64,000 nucleotides of DNA from Agromyces sp. Leaf222 (lineage in GTDB: Bacteria > Actinomycetota > Actinomycetes > Actinomycetales > Microbacteriaceae), in assembly GCF_001421565.1 (NCBI RefSeq), contig NZ_LMKQ01000001.1, positions 1,115,651 to 1,179,650 on the forward strand, in the 5' to 3' direction. A program made the position numbers and the translations under genes. Position 1 is the first letter of the stretch. Every line of letters begins with the position of its first letter. Below are positions 43,182 through 54,782 of the stretch, in pieces. Under the pieces are notes generated by a model, which saw only the letters and a program-made list of their open reading frames with translations, ran no database searches and was not told where the DNA came from.

Positions 43182-43326
43182 CGCATCCCCTTCCGTGGCG
43201 TCAACGCTAACACCGGGGTGGGGATGCCTCGGGCTTCATCCGCCCCGCCCCGGTCAGGGGACGCTCGAGCGCGACGCGGTGGCGGCCGGGCTCGACGCCT
43301 AGCATGGACGCAGCAAGGAGGTCACC

Positions 43327-43926
43327 ATGGATTCGTTCGACCACTCGCTCCAGTCGAGTCCCGGTTCCGGTTCCGCGTCGGGCACCGCAGCCGGTGCCGG
43401 CGCCGATGGCACGGTCGCCGATCGCACCGTTGCCGATGACCATGTCGCCGATCGGGCGGCCGCCTACCTCGCCCATGCCGTCGACCTGGCCACCGCGAAC
43501 GTGCAGCACGGGGGCGGGCCGTTCGGGGCGGTCGTCGTCGCCGCCGACGGACGGGTGTTCGAGGGCGTCAATCGGGTCACCGCGAACCTCGACCCGACCG
43601 CCCACGCGGAGGTCACCGCGATCCGTGCCGCCTGCACGGGACTCGGCACCTTCGACCTGAGCGGCGCGACGCTCTACGCGAGCTGCGAACCGTGCCCGAT
43701 GTGTCTCGCATCCTCCCTCTGGGCGCGCATCGACCGGGTCTTCTTCGCGGCGGATCGCGACGATGCGGCCGATGCCGGCTTCGACGACGCGGTCTTCGAT
43801 CGCTACTTCGAAGGTGGTGAGGAGGACCGTCGCATCATGCCGGTCGGCAGCATCGACCTCGGGCACGATCGGAGCGTCGCGCCGTTCACCGCGTGGAAGC
43901 GCAAGGGCGACCGCGTCGACTACTGA
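43327..43926 (+). CDS. guaD: guanine deaminase (CDA fold)
   Basis: A 199-aa zinc deaminase: HAEVTAIRAAC gives the zinc His and catalytic Glu, SCEPCPMC the two zinc Cys. The C-terminal region (DDAVFDRYFEGGEEDRRI) resembles B. subtilis-type guanine deaminase, converting guanine to xanthine, the substrate of the adjacent xanthine dehydrogenase. The first ~45 residues are a Ser/Gly/Ala/Asp-rich extension with repeated VAD units, not found in the core family. GGAGG precedes the ATG. Its stop overlaps the convergent xdhC by 7 nt. A tRNA adenosine deaminase is less likely given the context. Confidence 0.85.
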   Translation: MDSFDHSLQSSPGSGSASGTAAGAGADGTVADRTVADDHVADRAAAYLAHAVDLATANVQHGGGPFGAVVVAADGRVFEGVNRVTANLDPTAHAEVTAIRAACTGLGTFDLSGATLYASCEPCPMCLASSLWARIDRVFFAADRDDAADAGFDDAVFDRYFEGGEEDRRIMPVGSIDLGHDRSVAPFTAWKRKGDRVDY

Positions 43927-44843
43927 GCCGTCCACGTGGCCGCTACCCGGGCAGACACGGCAGGCGGAGCAGGCGGAGCAGGCGCGACCGGCGTCGTGCG
44001 CCCCTGTTCGGCGTGCCCACGCGTCACGGCTTGCTCCTCGATCTGCTGGAGCACCCGTGCCGCGACGCTCACCGCGATCGCGGCCGGATCCTTCGACCCG
44101 ATGCCGTCGATGCCGATGGGGGTCGCGACGCGGGCGAGGGACGCGTCCTCGTGGCCGGCCTCGCGGAGCCGCTGCTCGAAGCGTGCCCACTTCGATCTCG
44201 ACCCGATCAGGCCGATCGACGCGAGGCCGTCGGTGCCGAGTGCGGCTTCGATGATCGCGAGGTCCTCGACGTGATCGTGCGTCATGACGAGCACGTGCGC
44301 GCCGGTGGGGAGCAGCATCAGCGCCGACTCGGGCACCTGCGGGCCGTGGACGAGCACGGTGGCCACGGCGTCGGCGAGCGGCCCGCTCGACCCCGGGACC
44401 CCGATCCGCTCCGGCGCGAGCATCTCGGGGCGGGAATCCACGAGATGGAGCTCGATCCGCTGCCGGACGAGGATCCGCGCCAGCTCCAGTCCGACGTGTC
44501 CGACCCCGAAGACGGCGACCACGGGAACGGCCAGTACCGGTTCGAGCAACATGGTGACCTCGCCTCCGCAGCATTGCACGCCGTACTCCGTCGCGACCCG
44601 GTCGCTCAACGTCAGCTTCATCAGTTCGGGCTCGTCGGCGGCTTCGCCGAGCAGCTCGCGGGCGCGGGCGATGACCGTGGCCTCGAGGTTGCCGCCGCCG
44701 ACCGTGCCGAACGTTGCGGTCGCCGACACGACCATCTTGGCCCCGCCGTTGCGTGGAGCGTGGCCGCGCACCGTCGCCACGGTCACGATGACCGACGGCG
44801 TCCGTGCCGCACGGAGCGCCTGCGCCGCATCCAACCAGTCCAT
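43920..44843 (-). CDS. xdhC: XdhC-family molybdenum cofactor insertion chaperone
   Basis: A 307-aa XdhC/CoxI protein, which sulfurates or hands over molybdenum cofactor to xanthine dehydrogenase. The N-terminal XdhC domain has SVIVTVATVRGHAPRNGGAKMVV and TVGGGNLEATVI; a Rossmann domain follows (VVAVFGVGHVGLELARIL), then SIGLIGSRSKWARFEQRL. The last ~35 residues are Pro/Ala-rich. It directly follows xdhB on the same strand. ATG at 44843 is used; GTG at 44858, touching the xdhB stop, is an alternative. Confidence 0.88.
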   Translation of the reverse strand: MDWLDAAQALRAARTPSVIVTVATVRGHAPRNGGAKMVVSATATFGTVGGGNLEATVIARARELLGEAADEPELMKLTLSDRVATEYGVQCCGGEVTMLLEPVLAVPVVAVFGVGHVGLELARILVRQRIELHLVDSRPEMLAPERIGVPGSSGPLADAVATVLVHGPQVPESALMLLPTGAHVLVMTHDHVEDLAIIEAALGTDGLASIGLIGSRSKWARFEQRLREAGHEDASLARVATPIGIDGIGSKDPAAIAVSVAARVLQQIEEQAVTRGHAEQGRTTPVAPAPPAPPAVSARVAATWTAQ

Positions 44844-44858
44844 CGCTCGACCCGCCAC

Positions 44859-47245
<2,387 letters not shown>

Positions 47246-47249
<4 letters not shown>

Positions 47250-48730
47250 GCCGATGCCCCCTCGGCGGTTCGGGGGCTGGTGCGGAAGAGCTTCAGGAGC
47301 GCCGCGCCCAGCATGAGCGAGCGGTACTCGGCGCTCGCCCTGTGGTCCGACATCGGCGTGCCCTCCGACTCGAGCACGGATGCCGCGTCGCGGACGGTCT
47401 CGAGGTTCCACGGCCGGCCGACCAGGTGGGCCTCGGTCGCGCGAGCGCGAAGCGGGGTGGCCGCGACCCCGCCGAGTCCGATTCGGGCCGAGGCGATGAC
47501 GTCGCCGTCGAGATCGAGGGCGAAGCCCACGGCGACGCTCGAGATGTCGTCGAAGCGGCGCTTCGCGATCTTGTGGAACGCGGTGAGCCGGGCGAGCGGC
47601 AGGGGGATGCGCACGGAGCGGATCAGCTCGTCGGGCCGGCGCAGCGTCTCGCGGTAGCCGGTGAAGTAGTCGGCGAGGTCGACCTCGCGCTCGCCGTCGA
47701 CCGAGACGAGCACGACGCGGGCCGCGAGGGCGAGGAGCACGGGCGAGGTGTCGCCGACGGGCGAGGCGGTGCCGAGGTTGCCGCCGATCGTGGCGCGATT
47801 GCGGATGAGCGGGGAGGCGAACTGCGGGAAGAGCTCGCCGAGCACCGGCACACGGCCCTCGAGCCTCCGCTCGACGTCGGCGAGGGGCAGCGCTGCGCCG
47901 ATCTCGATCGCGGCGTCGCCGAACGTGACGTCGCGGAGTTCGGGCAGGTGGTCGATCGCGACGGTGAGCGGTGCGCGGCGACCGCGGAGGTTCACCTCGA
48001 CGCCCCAATCGGTCGAGCCCGCGACGACCGCTGCGCCGGGTTCCTCGCGCAGGATCCGGAGCGCATCCTCGAACGATCGTGGGCGCACGAACCGGCCGCC
48101 GGGCCCGTCGAGCCGGGTCGTCCGGGGCTTCGGCGCCGGTTGCCGGCGTCGTTCCGCGAGCGGGTCGTCGGGTTCCGGCTCGCCGAGGGCGTAGGCGGCA
48201 TCGCGGATGGGACGGTAGCCGGTGCACCGGCAGAGGTTGCCGCTCAGGGCGTGCAGGTCGAAGCCGTTCGGGCCGCAGTCGCCGGCCGAGGCATCCGCCT
48301 CGCCGCCTGCGCCTGCGCTTGCGCCTGCCGCAGCCGCCGAAGGCGCGCGCTCGGGTCGGTAGAACTCGGCCGCCATGCTGCACGCGAACCCGGGCGTGCA
48401 GTAGCCGCACTGGGAGCCCCCGGCCTCGGCGAGGCGGGCCTGCACGGGATGCAGTGCCTCGGGGGAGCCGAGGCCTTCAGCGGTGACGACCTCCTGGCCG
48501 TCGAGTGCGGCAGCCGGCAGGAGACACGCGTTGACGGCAGTCCAGACGGTGCCGCCTCGCTCGTCGGAGGTCGCGAGCAGCACGGCGCACGCGCCGCATT
48601 CGCCCTCGGCGCAGCCTTCCTTGGCCCCGGTCAGGCCGGACTCGCGGAGCCAGTCGAGCGCCGTCGTGTGTGCGCGGATGCCGAGCAACGGGCGCAGGGC
48701 CCCGTTGACCGTCACGTCGATGTGCTCCAT
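47246..48730 (-). CDS. xdhA: xanthine dehydrogenase FeS/FAD subunit
   Basis: A 494-aa fused subunit carrying two [2Fe-2S] clusters and FAD. The plant-type cluster is GCAEGECGACAVLL near residue 40; the second uses CGYCTPGF and CRCTGYRPIRDA. The FAD domain starts near 225 with FVRPRSFEDALRIL and has NRATIGGNLGTASPVGDTSP. A Gly/Ala/Ser-rich insert (about residues 140-165) splits the second FeS domain. The start at 48730 has GAGGAG five nt upstream; a longer reading would run into the regulatory spacer. First gene of xdhABC. Confidence 0.94.
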
Positions 48731-48756
48731 GATCGAACTCCTCGTTCTCGGGAGTC

Positions 48757-48793
48757 TACGCCGCGGCATTCCGGATGTTCCGGTTACGCCGCG
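48757..48793. promoter_or_regulatory. repeat-rich control region between xdhA and aceB
   Basis: TACGCCGCG occurs at 48757-48765 and 48785-48793, 28 bp apart, flanking the direct pair TTCCGG (48769-48774) and TTCCGG (48778-48783). The spacer of 125 bp serves both divergent purine operons, so a shared regulator may bind here; no regulator gene is nearby. Confidence 0.45.
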
Positions 48794-48855
48794 AGGGCAT
48801 CTGCGCGAAGATGAGCAGAGCGTGTGGAGCAGACCCGGAAGGGAGCGGCAACCGC

Positions 48856-50454
48856 ATGACCATCGAATTCGCCCGCGCCATCGACGTCCCCGACGGCGAG
48901 GAGATCCTCTCCGGCGAGGCGCTCGCCTTCGTCGAGGAACTGCATCGTCGCTTCGATCGGCGGCGCCGTGGGCTGCTCGCCGCGAGAGCCGACCGCCGCG
49001 AGCGCATCGCGGAAGGGGGGCGGCTGGACTTCCTCCCCGAGACCAGGGAGATCCGCGAACGCGAGTGGCAGGTGCCGCCCGCGCCCGAGGCGCTCCTCGA
49101 CCGAAGGGTCGAGATCACCGGTCCGGCATCGCCGCCCAAGATGGCCATCAACGCCCTGAACTCGGGCGCACGGGTCTGGCTCGCCGACCTCGAGGACGCG
49201 TCGAGTCCCACGTGGGGCAACGTCGTCGGCAGCATCCTGAACCTCCGCGAGGCCGCTCGCGGAACGCTCGCCTTCACCTCGCCGGAGGGCAGGGCCTACA
49301 CGCTCCGCACCGACATCCGACGCCCGACGGTCGTCACCCGGCCGCGAGGGTGGCACCTCTCGGAGCGCCACGTGCTCGTCGACGGCGAACGCGTCTCCGG
49401 CTCGCTCGTGGACTTCGGGCTGCACGTCTTCCACACGGCGGCGCAGCTCCTCGAGAACGGCCACGGCCCGTACTACTACCTGCCGAAGCTCGAGAGCCAC
49501 CTCGAGGCGCGGCTCTGGAACGACGTGTTCACGTTCACCGAAGGGCATCTCGGCATCTCGGCGGGCAGCATCCGCGCGACCGTGCTCATCGAGACGATCC
49601 CCGCCGCCTTCGAGATGGACGAGATCCTCTTCGAGCTGCGCGAGCACGCGTCGGGCCTGAACGCCGGCCGCTGGGACTACCTGTTCAGCCTGATCAAGGT
49701 CTTCCGCGACGCCGGGCCGGAGTTCATCGTGCCCGACCGCGCCAGCGTGTCGATGACGGCGCCGCTCATGCGCGCCTACACCGATCTCCTCGTGCAGACC
49801 TGCCATCGGCGGGGGGCGATGGCGATCGGCGGCATGGCGGCCTTCGTGCCGAACCGGGCCGACCCCGAGGCGACCGCGGCGGCCATCGAGAAGGTGCGCG
49901 CCGACAAGACCCGCGAGGCGAACGACGGGTTCGACGGATCCTGGGTCGCGCACCCCGACCTCGTGCCGGTGTGTCGTGAGGTCTTCGACGCCGTGCTCGA
50001 CGATCGGCCGAACCAGATCGATCGGCAGCGGCGCGAGGTCGAGGTCACCGCGGAGCAGTTGCTCGACGTGGCGTCCGCCGGCGGCGAGGTCACCGAGGCC
50101 GGCCTGCGCACCAACCTCTCGGTCGGCGTGGCCTACACGGCCGCCTGGCTCGCCGGCAACGGCGCCGTCGCGCTCCACAACCTGATGGAGGATGCCGCGA
50201 CCGCCGAGATCTCACGGTCGCAGGTGTGGCAGCACCTGCAGCATCGGGTCGTGCTCGCCGACACCGGCCGCACGATGACCCCCGAGCTCGTGCGCGCGGT
50301 GCTCGCCGAGGAGGTCGAGCTCCTGCGGACGGAGGTCCCACCCGAACGATACGCCGCCTACTACGAGCCCGCCGCCTCGCTCATCGCCGACCTCTGCCTC
50401 GGAGCCGACTACGTCGACTTCCTCACCCTGCCCGCCTACGAGTTGCTGGAATGA
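48856..50454 (+). CDS. aceB: malate synthase A
   Basis: A 532-aa malate synthase condensing glyoxylate with acetyl-CoA to malate. ARVWLADLEDASSPTWGN, RPRGWHLSERHV, YYYLPKLESHLEARLWN and ATVLIETIPAAFEMDEILFELR are strong A-isoform motifs with the catalytic Arg and Mg-binding Glu/Asp region. Isocitrate lyase is not nearby; instead the gene heads the ureide operon, so its glyoxylate probably comes from allantoin breakdown. The start at 48856 follows GAAGGGAG; its stop overlaps the next start by 4 nt. Confidence 0.95.
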   Translation: MTIEFARAIDVPDGEEILSGEALAFVEELHRRFDRRRRGLLAARADRRERIAEGGRLDFLPETREIREREWQVPPAPEALLDRRVEITGPASPPKMAINALNSGARVWLADLEDASSPTWGNVVGSILNLREAARGTLAFTSPEGRAYTLRTDIRRPTVVTRPRGWHLSERHVLVDGERVSGSLVDFGLHVFHTAAQLLENGHGPYYYLPKLESHLEARLWNDVFTFTEGHLGISAGSIRATVLIETIPAAFEMDEILFELREHASGLNAGRWDYLFSLIKVFRDAGPEFIVPDRASVSMTAPLMRAYTDLLVQTCHRRGAMAIGGMAAFVPNRADPEATAAAIEKVRADKTREANDGFDGSWVAHPDLVPVCREVFDAVLDDRPNQIDRQRREVEVTAEQLLDVASAGGEVTEAGLRTNLSVGVAYTAAWLAGNGAVALHNLMEDAATAEISRSQVWQHLQHRVVLADTGRTMTPELVRAVLAEEVELLRTEVPPERYAAYYEPAASLIADLCLGADYVDFLTLPAYELLE

Positions 50455-51719
50455 GGATGCGCACGGCGCTCCCCGCCACCGCCCTCGCCGGCATCGACGC
50501 CGGTCTCGCCGAGACCGACGCGCTGCTCGCCACCGCCTATCCCGGTGACGACGGATCGCGACAGCCGGTGCACACCGTGTACGTGCCGGCCGACCGGTTC
50601 ACGCCGGAGCTGTCGATCGAATGGGGCCGTACCGCCCGCGCCGCCGTCGACGCGGCCGGCGGCGTCGAGGCGTTCGCCGTCATGGCCGGGCTCGACGCCG
50701 AGATCGCGGCCGCGGTTGCGCCGGCGGTGCGCGAGAAGCTCGAGGTCGAGCCGATCGAGGATCTGCGCATCGACTTCGAGGACGGCTACGGCGAACGCGG
50801 CGACGACGTCGAGGACGCCGACGCCGTTCGCGCGGCCGAGCGCGTCGCGGCGGCGGAGGCTGCGGGGGTCGCGCCGCCCTGCATCGGCATCCGGTTCAAG
50901 TCGCTCGAGGCGACGACGCGGGCACGTGGCATCCGGACCCTCGACCTCTTCGTGACCGCCCTCATCGACCATGGCGGCCTGCCCGACGGCCTCGCGCTCA
51001 CCCTGCCGAAGGTGTCGACCGTTGCCCAGGTGCAGGCGGCGGCGGAGGTCGCGGCCGCCCTCGAACGCGTTCACGGACTGCCCGAGGGGCGGTTGCGATT
51101 CGAGGTGCAGGTCGAGACGCCGCAGCTGGTGCTCGGCGCCGACGGCACGTCCCCGGTCGCGAGGCTCCCGCTCGCGGTGCCCGGCCGCATCAGTGCGATG
51201 CACTACGGCACTTATGACTACAGCGCGTCGCTGCAGATCCCGGCGCGCTACCAGTCGATGGAGCATCCCGCCGCCGATCTCGCGAAGGGGGTCATGCAGC
51301 TCGCGGTCGCGGGCACCGGCATCCGCCTGTCCGACGGGTCGACGAACATCCTGCCCATCGGCGACCGGGCCGAGGCGGCGTGGCGACTGCACGCACGGCT
51401 CGTGCGGCGATCACTCGAGCGCGGATTCCCCCAGGGGTGGGACCTGCACGCGCTCCAACTGCCCACGCGGTTCATCGCGACGTACGCGTTCTACCGTGAG
51501 GGGTATCCCGACGCGTCCGCGCGGCTCCGTGACGCCCGCGTCGGGGCTTCCGGGGCGGTGCTCGACGAGCCGGCGACGGTGCGCGCGCTCGCCGGGTTCG
51601 TGCTGCGAGGGCTTCGCTGTGGGGCGATCTCGGCACTCGAGGTCGCCGCCGACACCGGGATCGACGAGCCGGCGCTCGTCGCGCTCGCACATCCGAGGCT
51701 TCACGAGGAGAGCAGATGA
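50451..51719 (+). CDS. DUF6986 aldolase-like protein in the ureide operon
   Basis: A 422-aa protein of the HpcH/HpaI/citrate-lyase-beta superfamily (DUF6986). LRIDFEDGYG (residues ~105-114) resembles the acidic metal motif of CitE-like enzymes; RFEVQVETPQLVLG and ISAMHYGTYDYSASLQI are further conserved stretches. The barrel fold suggests an aldolase or lyase acting on a 2-oxo acid or CoA ester. It overlaps malate synthase and the ureidoglycine aminohydrolase, so it is translationally coupled within purine breakdown. Its reaction is unknown to me; a role with glyoxylate or an oxalurate-like by-product is only a guess. Confidence 0.78.
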   Translation: MRMRTALPATALAGIDAGLAETDALLATAYPGDDGSRQPVHTVYVPADRFTPELSIEWGRTARAAVDAAGGVEAFAVMAGLDAEIAAAVAPAVREKLEVEPIEDLRIDFEDGYGERGDDVEDADAVRAAERVAAAEAAGVAPPCIGIRFKSLEATTRARGIRTLDLFVTALIDHGGLPDGLALTLPKVSTVAQVQAAAEVAAALERVHGLPEGRLRFEVQVETPQLVLGADGTSPVARLPLAVPGRISAMHYGTYDYSASLQIPARYQSMEHPAADLAKGVMQLAVAGTGIRLSDGSTNILPIGDRAEAAWRLHARLVRRSLERGFPQGWDLHALQLPTRFIATYAFYREGYPDASARLRDARVGASGAVLDEPATVRALAGFVLRGLRCGAISALEVAADTGIDEPALVALAHPRLHEESR

Positions 51720-52567
51720 GCTACTACACCCCAGAGGGCGGACTGCCCTCGCAGACGGAACTCCTCAGCGATCGGGCGATCGTGACCGAGGCGTACACCG
51801 TGATTCCGAAGGGCGTGCTGCGCGACATCGTCACGAGTCGGCTGCCGGGCTTCACGACCACCCGATCGTGGATCCTCGCCCGCCCGATCGCCGGCTTCGC
51901 GACCACCTTCTCCCAGCTCATCGTCGAGATAGGGCCCGGCGGAGGCGCCGAGCGCCCCGAGCGGGAGGCCGGCGTCGAGGGGGTCGTGTTCGTGACCTCC
52001 GGTGAGCTCGGCCTGGCGCTCGCCGGGCAGCGTCACGTGCTCGGGGCCGGCGGCTACGCCTATCTCGCGGCGGGCGCCGAATGGTCGCTCGCGAACGACA
52101 GCGGCGAGCCGACCAGCTTCCACTGGATCCGCAAGGCCTACGAGCCGCTCGAGGACGTGCCGACGCCCGCATCGTTCGTGACGAGCGATGCCGAGACCGA
52201 AGCGCAGACGATGCCGGGCACCGACGGGGCATGGGCGACGACCCGGTTCGTCGACCCCGACGACCTCGCCCACGACATGCACGTGAACATCGTGACGTTC
52301 CAACCCGGCGGTTCGATCCCGTTCGCCGAGACGCACGTCATGGAGCACGGCCTCTTCGTGCTCGAGGGGAAGGGCGTCTACCGGCTGAACGCGGACTGGG
52401 TCGAGGTCGAGGCGGGCGACTTCATGTGGCTCAGGGCGTTCTGTCCGCAGGCCTGTTACGCGGGCGGGCCCGGGCCCTTTCGGTACCTGCTCTACAAAGA
52501 CGTCAATCGGCAGGTTCGGCTCACGGATCCCGCGGCCGGCGGCCCGGTACCCGGTGGCCTGCGATGA
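51716..52567 (+). CDS. allE: (S)-ureidoglycine aminohydrolase
   Basis: A 283-aa bicupin (two cupin barrels, about 55-130 and 190-270) of the UGLYAH family, releasing ammonia from ureidoglycine to give ureidoglycolate. MSYYTPEGGLPSQTELLSDRAIVTEAYTVIPKGVLRDIVTS-type opening, PGFTTTRSWILARP, SIPFAETHVMEHGLFVLEGKGVYRLN and DFMWLRAFCPQACYAGG contain the Mn-binding Glu, His and Gln positions. It overlaps both neighbours by 4 nt. Its presence implies an allantoate amidohydrolase elsewhere. Confidence 0.92.
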   Translation: MSYYTPEGGLPSQTELLSDRAIVTEAYTVIPKGVLRDIVTSRLPGFTTTRSWILARPIAGFATTFSQLIVEIGPGGGAERPEREAGVEGVVFVTSGELGLALAGQRHVLGAGGYAYLAAGAEWSLANDSGEPTSFHWIRKAYEPLEDVPTPASFVTSDAETEAQTMPGTDGAWATTRFVDPDDLAHDMHVNIVTFQPGGSIPFAETHVMEHGLFVLEGKGVYRLNADWVEVEAGDFMWLRAFCPQACYAGGPGPFRYLLYKDVNRQVRLTDPAAGGPVPGGLR

Positions 52568-53928
52568 CGGATGCCTCGGGCCTCGACCTCGTCGTCACGG
52601 GCGAGCGGGTGCTCGTCGACGGTGCGTTCTCTCCCGCGGAGGTCGGGGTGCGCGACGGACTGGTCGTTCGCCTCGCAGCGCTCGGTACCGGGCTCGTCGC
52701 GGCGCGAACGGTGCGACTCGCGGACGACGAAGTGCTGATCCCCGGGCTCGTCGACACGCATGTGCACGTCAATGAGCCGGGCCGCACCGAGTGGGAGGGG
52801 TTCGCCTCGGCAACCCGGGCCGCCGCGGCGGGTGGTGTCACGACGATCGTCGACATGCCGCTCAACAGCATCCCGCCGACGACGGACGTCGCCGCACTGC
52901 AGGTGAAACGGGCCGCGGCCGAGGGGCAGGTGTTCGTCGACGTCGGGTTCTGGGGCGGCGTGGTGCCCGGCAACTCGGCCGACCTGGAGCCGCTCGTCGC
53001 CGAGGGGGTGTTCGGGTTCAAGTGCTTCCTCGTGTCCTCGGGGGTCGACGAGTTCCCGCCGGTCACGGCCGACGAGATGGAGGCGGCCATGGCCGTGCTC
53101 GAGGCATCCGACGCCCTCCTGATCGTGCACGCCGAGGATGCCGCGCTCATCGACGCGGCGCCGCACCGCCACGGACCCGCCTATGCCGACTTCCTCGCTT
53201 CCCGCCCGCGCGAGGCCGAGGGCGCCGCCGTCGCCGCGGTCATCGATCGAGCGGCCCGCACCGGGGCGCGGGCGCACATCCTGCACCTGAGCGCGGCCGA
53301 CGCCCTCGACCGGATCGCGGCGGCGAAGCGTCAGGGGGTGCGGCTCACCGTCGAGACCTGCCCGCACTACCTCGTGCTCGAAGCCGACGAGGTGCCCAGG
53401 GGAGCCACCGCGTTCAAGTGCTGTCCGCCGATCCGCGGCGCCGAGAACCGCGACGCCCTCTGGCACGGCCTCGAGCAGGGCGTCATCGACTTCGTCGTCT
53501 CGGACCACTCGCCGGCCCCGGCCGAACTGAAGCATGCGGGCGACGGCGACTTCGAGGCGGCCTGGGGCGGCATCGCCTCCCTCCAACTCGGGCTGCCCCT
53601 CGTCTGGACCGAGGCGAGGCGGCGCGGCATCCCGCTCGCCAGGGTCGTCGAGTGGATGTCGACCGCGCCGGCCCGACGGGTCGGACTCACGACGAAGGGC
53701 CGCATCGCCGAAGCGGGCGCCGCGGACTTCGCCGTCGTGGCGCCCGAGGCCACGTTCACGGTCGACGGCGAGGCACTCGAGCACCGGCATCCGATGACGC
53801 CCTACGACGGCCGCGAGCTCGCCGGCGTCGTCCGGTCGGCATTCCTCGCCGGCACCCCGATCGACCGCTCGACCCCGCGCGGCCGACTGCTGCGCCGAGC
53901 CGTGGCAGGAGCGCACGATGCTGCTTGA
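52564..53928 (+). CDS. allB: allantoinase
   Basis: A 454-aa cyclic amidohydrolase opening the allantoin ring to allantoate. Metal ligands: HVHVNEPG near residue 68, the carbamylated Lys in GVFGFKCFLV, His in LIVHAEDAAL, His in HILHLSAADAL and Asp in FVVSDHSPAP. Length and motif spacing match AllB rather than dihydropyrimidinase. Its stop lies 11 nt inside the OHCU decarboxylase gene. Confidence 0.94.
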   Translation: MTDASGLDLVVTGERVLVDGAFSPAEVGVRDGLVVRLAALGTGLVAARTVRLADDEVLIPGLVDTHVHVNEPGRTEWEGFASATRAAAAGGVTTIVDMPLNSIPPTTDVAALQVKRAAAEGQVFVDVGFWGGVVPGNSADLEPLVAEGVFGFKCFLVSSGVDEFPPVTADEMEAAMAVLEASDALLIVHAEDAALIDAAPHRHGPAYADFLASRPREAEGAAVAAVIDRAARTGARAHILHLSAADALDRIAAAKRQGVRLTVETCPHYLVLEADEVPRGATAFKCCPPIRGAENRDALWHGLEQGVIDFVVSDHSPAPAELKHAGDGDFEAAWGGIASLQLGLPLVWTEARRRGIPLARVVEWMSTAPARRVGLTTKGRIAEAGAADFAVVAPEATFTVDGEALEHRHPMTPYDGRELAGVVRSAFLAGTPIDRSTPRGRLLRRAVAGAHDAA

Positions 53929-54415
53929 GGAGTACAACGCCGCAGATCGCGGAGCCGCGATCGCCCTGCTGAGGCCCTGCCTCGACATCAGCCGTTGGTG
54001 CGAGGAGCTGGTCGACGGGCGCCCGTACGACTCCGTCGACGAACTCGCGGCCCGAGCGAACAGCGCAGCGTCGCCGTTCACCGCCGCGGAGGTCGAGGGC
54101 GCGCTCGCCCGACACCCGCGCATCGGCGAACGCGCCGCGGGCGCGCATCGCGAGGCTGCGCTCTCGCGCGCCGAGCAGGCCGGGGTCGATCAGGGCGACG
54201 TCGCCGTCGCCGCAGCGCTCGCGGCAGGCAACGCGGCGTACGAACGGCGATTCGGCCGGGTCTTCCTCATTCGCGCGGCGGGCCGTACCTCGAGCGAGAT
54301 CCTCGAGGCGTTGACCGAACGGCTCGGGCACACGGGCGCCGAGGAGGATCTCATCGTCGCCGAGCAATTGCGTCAGATCGCGACGCTGCGACTGAAGGGA
54401 CTCTTCGCCACATGA
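53918..54415 (+). CDS. uraD: OHCU decarboxylase
   Basis: A 165-aa helical 2-oxo-4-hydroxy-4-carboxy-5-ureidoimidazoline decarboxylase, giving (S)-allantoin. The catalytic HPRIGER motif (His near 65), CLDISRWCEELVDGRPYDS and FGRVFLIRAAGRTSSEILEAL are present, with the catalytic Glu in the latter helix region. It overlaps allB by 11 nt and the next gene by 4 nt. Together with HIU hydrolase and urate oxidase it completes urate to allantoin. Confidence 0.93.
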   Translation: MLLEEYNAADRGAAIALLRPCLDISRWCEELVDGRPYDSVDELAARANSAASPFTAAEVEGALARHPRIGERAAGAHREAALSRAEQAGVDQGDVAVAAALAAGNAAYERRFGRVFLIRAAGRTSSEILEALTERLGHTGAEEDLIVAEQLRQIATLRLKGLFAT

Positions 54416-54780
54416 ATGCCTCCGGGATCACCACGCACGTCCTCGACACCACGGCCGGCCGGCCTGCCGTGGGCGTCGCCGTCGAGCTCCTCGCCCGCGA
54501 CGCCGACGCCGACGCCGACGGCGTCGGCGTCGGCGACGGGTGGCGTCTCGTCGCGACATCCGTCACCGATGCCGACGGCCGCGTCGCACAGCTCGGATCC
54601 GAGCCGCTCGCGGCGGGGGAGTACCGCCTTCGATTCGACACCGGCGCCTACTTCGCCGCGCGCTCCGTCGACACGTTCTACCCCGAGGTCCTGATCACCT
54701 TCGTCGTGGCCGGCGGCGCGCACTGCCACGTGCCGCTCCTGCTGAGTCCGTTCGCCTATTCGACCTACCGAGGGAGCTGA
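54412..54780 (+). CDS. hiuH: 5-hydroxyisourate hydrolase
   Basis: A 122-aa transthyretin-like enzyme. THVLDTTAGRPA carries the catalytic His9, YRLRFDTGAYF the conserved Arg, HCHVPLLLSPFAYSTYRGS the diagnostic C-terminus. A short acidic loop, DADADADGVGVGDG (about residues 31-44), encoded by GACGCC-type repeats, replaces the usual short turn between two strands. Overlaps uraD by 4 nt. Confidence 0.95.
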   Translation: MNASGITTHVLDTTAGRPAVGVAVELLARDADADADGVGVGDGWRLVATSVTDADGRVAQLGSEPLAAGEYRLRFDTGAYFAARSVDTFYPEVLITFVVAGGAHCHVPLLLSPFAYSTYRGS

Positions 54781-54782
54781 TC

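Noticed and set aside
43327..43926. Calling the zinc deaminase a tRNA adenosine deaminase (tadA)
   Set aside because: The C-terminal region and the position beside xanthine dehydrogenase fit guanine deaminase better.
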